This document shows positions 7,448 to 10,381 of a DNA stretch of 10,381 nt, in pieces. Position 1 is the first letter of the stretch. The number at the start of each line of letters is the position of its first letter. Below the pieces are notes generated by a model. That model saw only the letters and a list, made by a program, of their open reading frames with translations, was not told where the DNA came from and made no database searches. Source of the DNA: JASFUX01 sp050050115. Lineage in GTDB: Bacteria > Pseudomonadota > Alphaproteobacteria > Caulobacterales > Maricaulaceae. The DNA lies in the NCBI GenBank assembly GCA_050050115.1, contig JASFUX010000112.1, positions 1 to 10,381 on the forward strand, given 5' to 3'. A program made the position numbers and the translations under genes.

Positions 7448-7912
7448 TTAAGCCGCGGACTCTTCAGGGATTTCGAGCTTGGTGAAGATTTCCTCGCGTA
7501 CCTGATCGGGCGCCCGACCTTCGTGCTGCACGAAGAGACGCATCGCCAGAACATGCGCCAACAACGCGCGCAAATGCTCCGCGATGGTTTCGGCGTTGTT
7601 CGCGGTCAGCTCACAGAGATTGTAGGCGACCCGTGAAAGATCGGGCAGATCGAACGTGCCGGCTTCGGAATAGATTTCGTTCGCGTAGCGGTGCAGCTCC
7701 TTGGCGGCCGCCTCGCCCGCCGTGGGGTCGAGCGCGCTGAGCTTGCCTTCAAGCTCGTCGATCTTCTGCGCGATCTGAGCGATCGCCTGGGGCCGGTGGT
7801 CCTCAAGCTTGTCGTCAGCCATCTTGACGAGCTCGTCGATCGACTTGCCGCCCGGCGCGTCGACGTACTTCTTCAAACGCTTTTGCGGCGGGTAGATCTT
7901 CAAGTTGCTCAT
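7448..7912 (-). CDS. cheE: CheE-like chemotaxis protein, degenerate HPt-like helical domain
   Basis: This 154-residue soluble protein is the last gene of the che operon; its ATG overlaps the stop of the receiver gene upstream by four bases (ATGA). Residues 22-60 are helical and charged. Residues 66-130 look like a histidine-phosphotransfer bundle: the stretch E83-A-G-T-F-D-L-P-D-L-S-R matches the segment that follows the phosphorylated His in HPt domains. Aligning it puts Asn78 at the phospho-His position, with Tyr81 and Ser82 in place of the conserved Lys and Gly. Phosphotransfer by this site is therefore unlikely, and a binding role is more plausible. The name CheE rests on its position at the end of a Caulobacter-type che cluster (from memory of that order), not on a similarity search. 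No membrane segments or export signal are present. Confidence 0.6.
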   Translation of the reverse strand: MSNLKIYPPQKRLKKYVDAPGGKSIDELVKMADDKLEDHRPQAIAQIAQKIDELEGKLSALDPTAGEAAAKELHRYANEIYSEAGTFDLPDLSRVAYNLCELTANNAETIAEHLRALLAHVLAMRLFVQHEGRAPDQVREEIFTKLEIPEESAA

Positions 7913-8511
7913 ATCTGGACCTTCCGGGGCTTGAGCATCGCGTCGATGTCGTCCTGAGCGAGGTTTTCGCCAGCCTGTTCGCTGACGTCGCCGTGCTGAT
8001 CATCCGAGCGCCGACCATCGGATCCCGGCGGCGGCCCCTCATACTTGAACCGCCGATCAGGCCCCGCGTAGACGTCGCAAGTCACGAACGGGCGCGGATC
8101 GTCGATCGACCGGATGATGCGCTGCATCAGGGACGACGGCGAAAGCGGCTTCCTGACGATGTAATTCGCGCCGCAGTCGCGCATCCGCATCACGTCGGTA
8201 CGGGTCGTATGGCCCATGGCGACGATGACCGGCGAGGCGGAGTTCGTCGGATGGTCGAGCCGGCGCAGCCAGCGGATGAACTCGATGCCGCCGTCGTCAG
8301 CGATTTCCTGCTCGATGATGAAGAGATCGATCTGGATCGACTCGACGCAGCCGCGCGCTTCCTCGACGTCAGAGTACGCATGAACGTTGCGCACGCCGAA
8401 GCCGGAGAGAATCTGAATGATGATGTCGAGTCCGCTGGAGTTCTCGTCGAGCACGAGAACGTTGACGTGCTCGAAATTGAGCTTGCGACTCGTGTCGGCG
8501 CCTCGGGTCAT
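7909..8511 (-). CDS. Atypical CheY-like receiver protein with FliM-like C-terminal tail (CheYIII position)
   Basis: This 200-residue protein has a receiver domain at about 16-136. The acidic pocket (Asp22, Glu23) and the Lys121-Pro122 pair are kept. The phosphoacceptor position is Glu67 (codon GAG at 8313-8311), the usual M-P pair after it is replaced by I-A, and the switch Thr is Met99. It is therefore probably not phosphorylated, or is fixed in a phospho-like state. A basic, Pro/Gly-rich extension follows (Y148-AGPDRR, then PPPGSDGRR to 168) and an acidic linker. A tail at 184-193, LAQDDIDAML, closely resembles the FliM N-terminal peptide that binds CheY~P. By gene order it corresponds to CheYIII of the Caulobacter che cluster. 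It starts 8 bases after the upstream gene and its TGA overlaps the CheE start. Arg-rich extensions on CheY-like proteins can bind c-di-GMP in Caulobacter (Cle proteins); whether this one does is open. Confidence 0.8.
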   Translation of the reverse strand: MTRGADTSRKLNFEHVNVLVLDENSSGLDIIIQILSGFGVRNVHAYSDVEEARGCVESIQIDLFIIEQEIADDGGIEFIRWLRRLDHPTNSASPVIVAMGHTTRTDVMRMRDCGANYIVRKPLSPSSLMQRIIRSIDDPRPFVTCDVYAGPDRRFKYEGPPPGSDGRRSDDQHGDVSEQAGENLAQDDIDAMLKPRKVQI

Positions 8512-8519
8512 GGCCGTCG

Positions 8520-8912
8520 TTAGAAATACTCGATCTCATCGGAGCCATCTGCGGCTCCGTCCGTACTCGCACCGTAGATTCTCTGTCTCAATTTCTCTTT
8601 AACGCCTTCGAGATTTATGCCGTCCAAGGCCTCGTTAAGAATCCCTTCATCAAGCGGCGCTCCGGTCGCGGCAAGCGTTGCGAGCACGGAGCACATTGCC
8701 CCAATGCGCTGATTGAGCTGGTCCATCGCTTGGAGCCCCTCGATCACGCCCTCCTCGGTCAGCACCGGAGAAGCGAGCCGCGCCACGAGACTCTCGAGGG
8801 TACGGCCGGTCTGCTCCATGTCGGAGATTTCGTCAGCCACCGCGCGCAGCACGTCGGCGAGGGCGACGTCCGCTCCCGCCGCATTGCCCGGCTGCTTTGG
8901 CTGCGCGCTCAT
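8520..8912 (-). CDS. Small acidic helical protein in CheU position, possible CheZ/CheT-like phosphatase
   Basis: This 130-residue soluble protein lies between cheD and the atypical receiver gene. It is mostly helical. One long helix at about 15-47 is followed by a second (53-82) carrying LQAMDQLNQRIGAM, where Asp64 and Gln68 form the D-x-x-x-Q spacing of the CheZ catalytic helix (Asp143 and Gln147 in E. coli). A hydrophilic tail (115-130) ends in DEIEYF. In CheZ the acidic, aromatic-ended C-terminus binds CheY, so the overall plan (helix with D-x-x-x-Q, then a detached acidic tail) fits a short CheZ/CheT-type protein. The position matches cheU of Caulobacter as I recall it, whose function is not settled. 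I chose the ATG at 8912 over an in-frame TTG one codon earlier; a GGGGG stretch lies about 8 bases upstream. The cheD stop is 18 bases away. Confidence 0.72.
   Translation of the reverse strand: MSAQPKQPGNAAGADVALADVLRAVADEISDMEQTGRTLESLVARLASPVLTEEGVIEGLQAMDQLNQRIGAMCSVLATLAATGAPLDEGILNEALDGINLEGVKEKLRQRIYGASTDGAADGSDEIEYF
8540..8559. repeat. Short hairpin near the 3' end of the CheU-position gene
   Basis: CGGAGCC and GGCTCCG form a perfect 7-base stem with a 6-base loop, about 20 bases before the stop codon on the minus strand. No T-run follows in the direction of transcription, so it is not an intrinsic terminator. It could act on mRNA stability or on translation of the next gene, or be chance in GC-rich coding DNA. 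Confidence 0.3.
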
Positions 8913-8930
8913 CAACAGGCCCCCGAAACG

Positions 8931-9515
8931 CTAGAACAGCTCGACGGCGCCGTCGTCGACCGGCGCGGCGGCCGGCTTCTTCGCCGCCTTGGTCTCCTCA
9001 GCGAACACTTGCCGACCTTGATCAGGCAGAAGAAGCTGGCGCGCCCGCCCGCTCGCCGGCCAGAACTGAACCCGCCGCGCCGCCAGCCCCCCGAGACTGC
9101 GCGCCGGGCAGTCGATCTTCTCGGTGTCGAGAAACTTCTCGATGAAAGCGATGTTGCGGGCGCCAATGTCGGTCACACCGGTCAGCATGGACGCGCCGCC
9201 GAACAGCTTGGCGATGAGGCGGTCGCGCCGGGCGCCGCGCGCGAGCATATCGTTGATCAACAGCTCCATGGCGTTGACGCCGTAGCTGACCGCTCCGCTC
9301 TTTGCCTGAGAGCCCTCAGGCAGAAGGAAGTGGTTCATCCCGCCGACCCTGGCGATTGGATCGTGCAGACAGGCGGCGACGCAGGACCCCAGGAGAGTCG
9401 AGAAGACCACATCCGGATCGGCGCTCGTCGCAAACTCGCCCTGGATGACGTGCACGACGCGATCGCCGCCGCGGCGGCCTTCGATATGATCGAAACGTCG
9501 TGCGGGTTCGGTCAT
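8931..9515 (-). CDS. cheD: Chemoreceptor glutamine deamidase CheD
   Basis: This 194-residue cytoplasmic protein carries all CheD hallmarks: S39-T40-L-L-G-S-C45 with the nucleophile Cys45, G-G-M-N-H62-F with the catalytic His62 (17 residues after the Cys, as in the family), YGVNAMELLINDM (78-90), AKLFGGASML (102-111), IGARNIAFIEKFL (117-129) and the late ARRVQFWPASGRARQ stretch. CheD deamidates Gln residues of chemoreceptors and in many bacteria works with CheC; no CheC is seen here. The third triad member, usually Thr, is either Ser39 or Thr40 depending on alignment. Residues 172-194 are an extension past the core: an Ala/Lys/Pro-rich linker and an acidic, aromatic-ended DDGAVELF. The start ATG overlaps the cheY stop by four bases (ATGA), which indicates translational coupling. 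Confidence 0.93.
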   Translation of the reverse strand: MTEPARRFDHIEGRRGGDRVVHVIQGEFATSADPDVVFSTLLGSCVAACLHDPIARVGGMNHFLLPEGSQAKSGAVSYGVNAMELLINDMLARGARRDRLIAKLFGGASMLTGVTDIGARNIAFIEKFLDTEKIDCPARSLGGLAARRVQFWPASGRARQLLLPDQGRQVFAEETKAAKKPAAAPVDDGAVELF

Positions 9516-9901
9516 GTCAGGTCGCCGAAGACTTCTTCGATTTTCTCTTTAAGGGTCGCCGCGGAGAACGGTTTGACCATGTAGTTGTTAACGCCGAATT
9601 GCACCGCCCGCTGAACGAGGTCCTTGTCCGCGCGTCCGGTCAGCAGAAAGACGGCGATCTGGCGCGTCGCCTCGTGCGAGCGGATCGCGCGCAAGAGCCC
9701 GAGGCCGTCGAGCTTGGGCATGTTGAAGTCGGTCAGAACGAGGTGCGGCTTGAACTCGAGCGTCTTCGCAAGCCCGTCCTCGCCGTCCACCGCCTCTTCG
9801 ATCTGCGTGATCGACAGCTCTTTCAGGTGCGTGCGGATCAAAGTCCGCATGGTGAGCTGATCGTCGACAACGAGCACGCGAACTGCGGATGCTGCGGGCA
9901 T
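9512..9901 (-). CDS. cheY: Chemotaxis response regulator CheY (CheYII position)
   Basis: This 129-residue single-domain receiver has every canonical residue: Asp13-Asp14 in the acidic pocket, phosphoacceptor Asp58 (LTDFNMPKLDG), switch Thr88 (LLTG), Tyr107 near the output face and Lys110-Pro111. Once phosphorylated by CheA it should bind the flagellar switch and control motor behaviour. Its place between cheB and cheD corresponds to CheYII, the main motor regulator, of the Caulobacter-type cluster. It forms the conventional counterpart to the atypical receiver encoded three genes downstream. The ATG overlaps the cheB stop (TGATG) and its own TGA overlaps the cheD ATG, so cheB-cheY-cheD are tightly coupled. 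The length is typical for CheY and there is no extension. Confidence 0.94.
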   Translation of the reverse strand: MPAASAVRVLVVDDQLTMRTLIRTHLKELSITQIEEAVDGEDGLAKTLEFKPHLVLTDFNMPKLDGLGLLRAIRSHEATRQIAVFLLTGRADKDLVQRAVQFGVNNYMVKPFSAATLKEKIEEVFGDLT

Positions 9902-10381
9902 CAGATCGCCTCCTTGTCCGTCGCCGAGCAGGCGCGCAGAACCTGCGGCGCGATCTCCTCGAGCGAAAGCTGCTTCCCCACGGCCCCAAGCTCGTGCGCC
10001 GCCTTGGGCATCCCATAGACCACGCAGCTCGCCTCATCCTGTCCGAATGTTCGCGCGCCCCCCTCTTTCATCTCCAAGAGGCCCGCCGCACCGTCACGGC
10101 CCATGCCGGTCAGGATCACGCCGACCGCCTCCGATCCGGCGACCTTCGCCACCGACGAAAACAATACGTCAACGGATGGCCTGTGACCGCTGACAGGCGC
10201 GCCTTCGCAGAGACGGCACGTCTTCCGCGTCGCGCCGATCACCTCGAGGTGACGCTCTCCGCCCGGCGCAAGATAGACCTTGCCGACCTCGAGCGGCGCG
10301 CCGTCGGTCGCCTCGGCGACCTCGGGCGCGCAAGACCTGTCGAGTCGCGCCGCGAAGCTCGTGGTGAAGGTCGCCGGCATG
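9901..10381 (-). CDS. cheB: Chemotaxis methylesterase CheB, C-terminal part (truncated by window edge)
   Basis: The open frame runs off the right edge of the window. The visible 159 or so residues are the second half of the CheB methylesterase domain: MPATFTTSFAARLDR just after the expected catalytic His, the G-K-V-Y-L-A-P-G-G-x-x-H strand (33-44), HRPSVDVLF (66-74), LTGMGRDGAAGL with the catalytic Asp at visible residue 96, QDEASCVVYGMP (114-125) and A-x-x-x-G-A (128-133). The Met at 10380 is internal (family members read QHMPATF here), so it is not the start. The catalytic Ser and His, and the N-terminal receiver domain, must lie beyond the window. CheB removes methyl groups from chemoreceptors and deamidates some of their Gln residues, in feedback with CheA. 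Confidence 0.93.
   Translation of the reverse strand, partial: MPATFTTSFAARLDRSCAPEVAEATDGAPLEVGKVYLAPGGERHLEVIGATRKTCRLCEGAPVSGHRPSVDVLFSSVAKVAGSEAVGVILTGMGRDGAAGLLEMKEGGARTFGQDEASCVVYGMPKAAHELGAVGKQLSLEEIAPQVLRACSATDKEAI

Noticed and set aside
7442..7470. Terminator hairpin at the convergent junction
   Set aside because: Only a weak GAAG/CTTC pairing is visible and there is no T-run.
8520..8534. C-terminal EIEYF or VELF as a CheR/CheB-binding receptor pentapeptide (NWETF type)
   Set aside because: The second position should be aromatic and is Ile or Val here, and the peptides are on soluble proteins rather than receptors.
8913..8915. TTG as start of the CheU-position gene
   Set aside because: An ATG follows directly at 8912 and has a better-placed purine-rich site upstream.
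8730..9584. Open frame of 284 codons on the plus strand across cheD
   Set aside because: cheD and its neighbour on the minus strand have clear motifs and overlapping starts and stops; this frame has none.
10378..10380. ATG at the right edge as a start for CheB
   Set aside because: In CheB this Met follows the catalytic His (QHMPATF), so it is internal and the gene continues beyond the window.
1..10381. CRISPR arrays, tRNA or rRNA genes, insertion sequences, integrase or attachment sites
   Set aside because: No regularly spaced repeats, transposase motifs, terminal inverted repeats or RNA gene signatures were found by eye.

Overview
The window is GC-rich, densely coding DNA that most likely comes from an alphaproteobacterium of the Caulobacterales/Hyphomonadales/Parvularculales type. 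The best clue is the right-hand third. There, a minus-strand chemotaxis operon runs cheB (cut by the window edge) - cheY - cheD - small CheU-position protein - unusual receiver protein - CheE-like protein. As I recall it, this is the order of the main che cluster of Caulobacter. The assignment rests on gene order and motifs; no database search was possible.

Left and centre (about 40-7441) hold a different system. A minus-strand gene encodes a membrane cytochrome (DUF2231-like membrane part plus a Planctomycete-type cytochrome c domain). It is transcribed divergently, across a 261-base intergenic region, from a four-gene plus-strand operon. That operon encodes: an exported di-heme protein with the DUF1587/DUF1595/DUF1592/DUF1588/DUF1585 architecture; a Tat-exported two-module VOC (glyoxalase-fold) protein; a Tat-exported DUF1552 protein; and an exported ankyrin-repeat protein with about eleven repeats. 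All five products carry export or membrane signals, so this looks like a periplasmic redox module of unknown substrate. Such DUF1592/DUF1552 pairs are best known from Planctomycetes, Acidobacteria, Verrucomicrobia and myxobacteria.

The two blocks converge with only 6 bases between the ankyrin stop codon and the CheE stop codon, and no recognisable terminator lies between them.

The most interesting part is the promoter-distal end of the che operon. Its receiver protein has Glu where the phosphorylated Asp should be and Met in place of the switch Thr. It also ends in a tail that closely matches the CheY-binding N-terminal peptide of FliM. The adjacent CheE-like protein resembles a histidine-phosphotransfer (HPt) domain with Asn at the phospho-His position. 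The small protein upstream carries a D-x-x-x-Q signature like that of the CheZ phosphatase. It shares a C-terminal [VI]-E-[LY]-F ending with CheD. Together these suggest an accessory module of non-phosphorylatable mimics and short docking peptides that tunes CheY~P signalling. That is an inference from sequence motifs.
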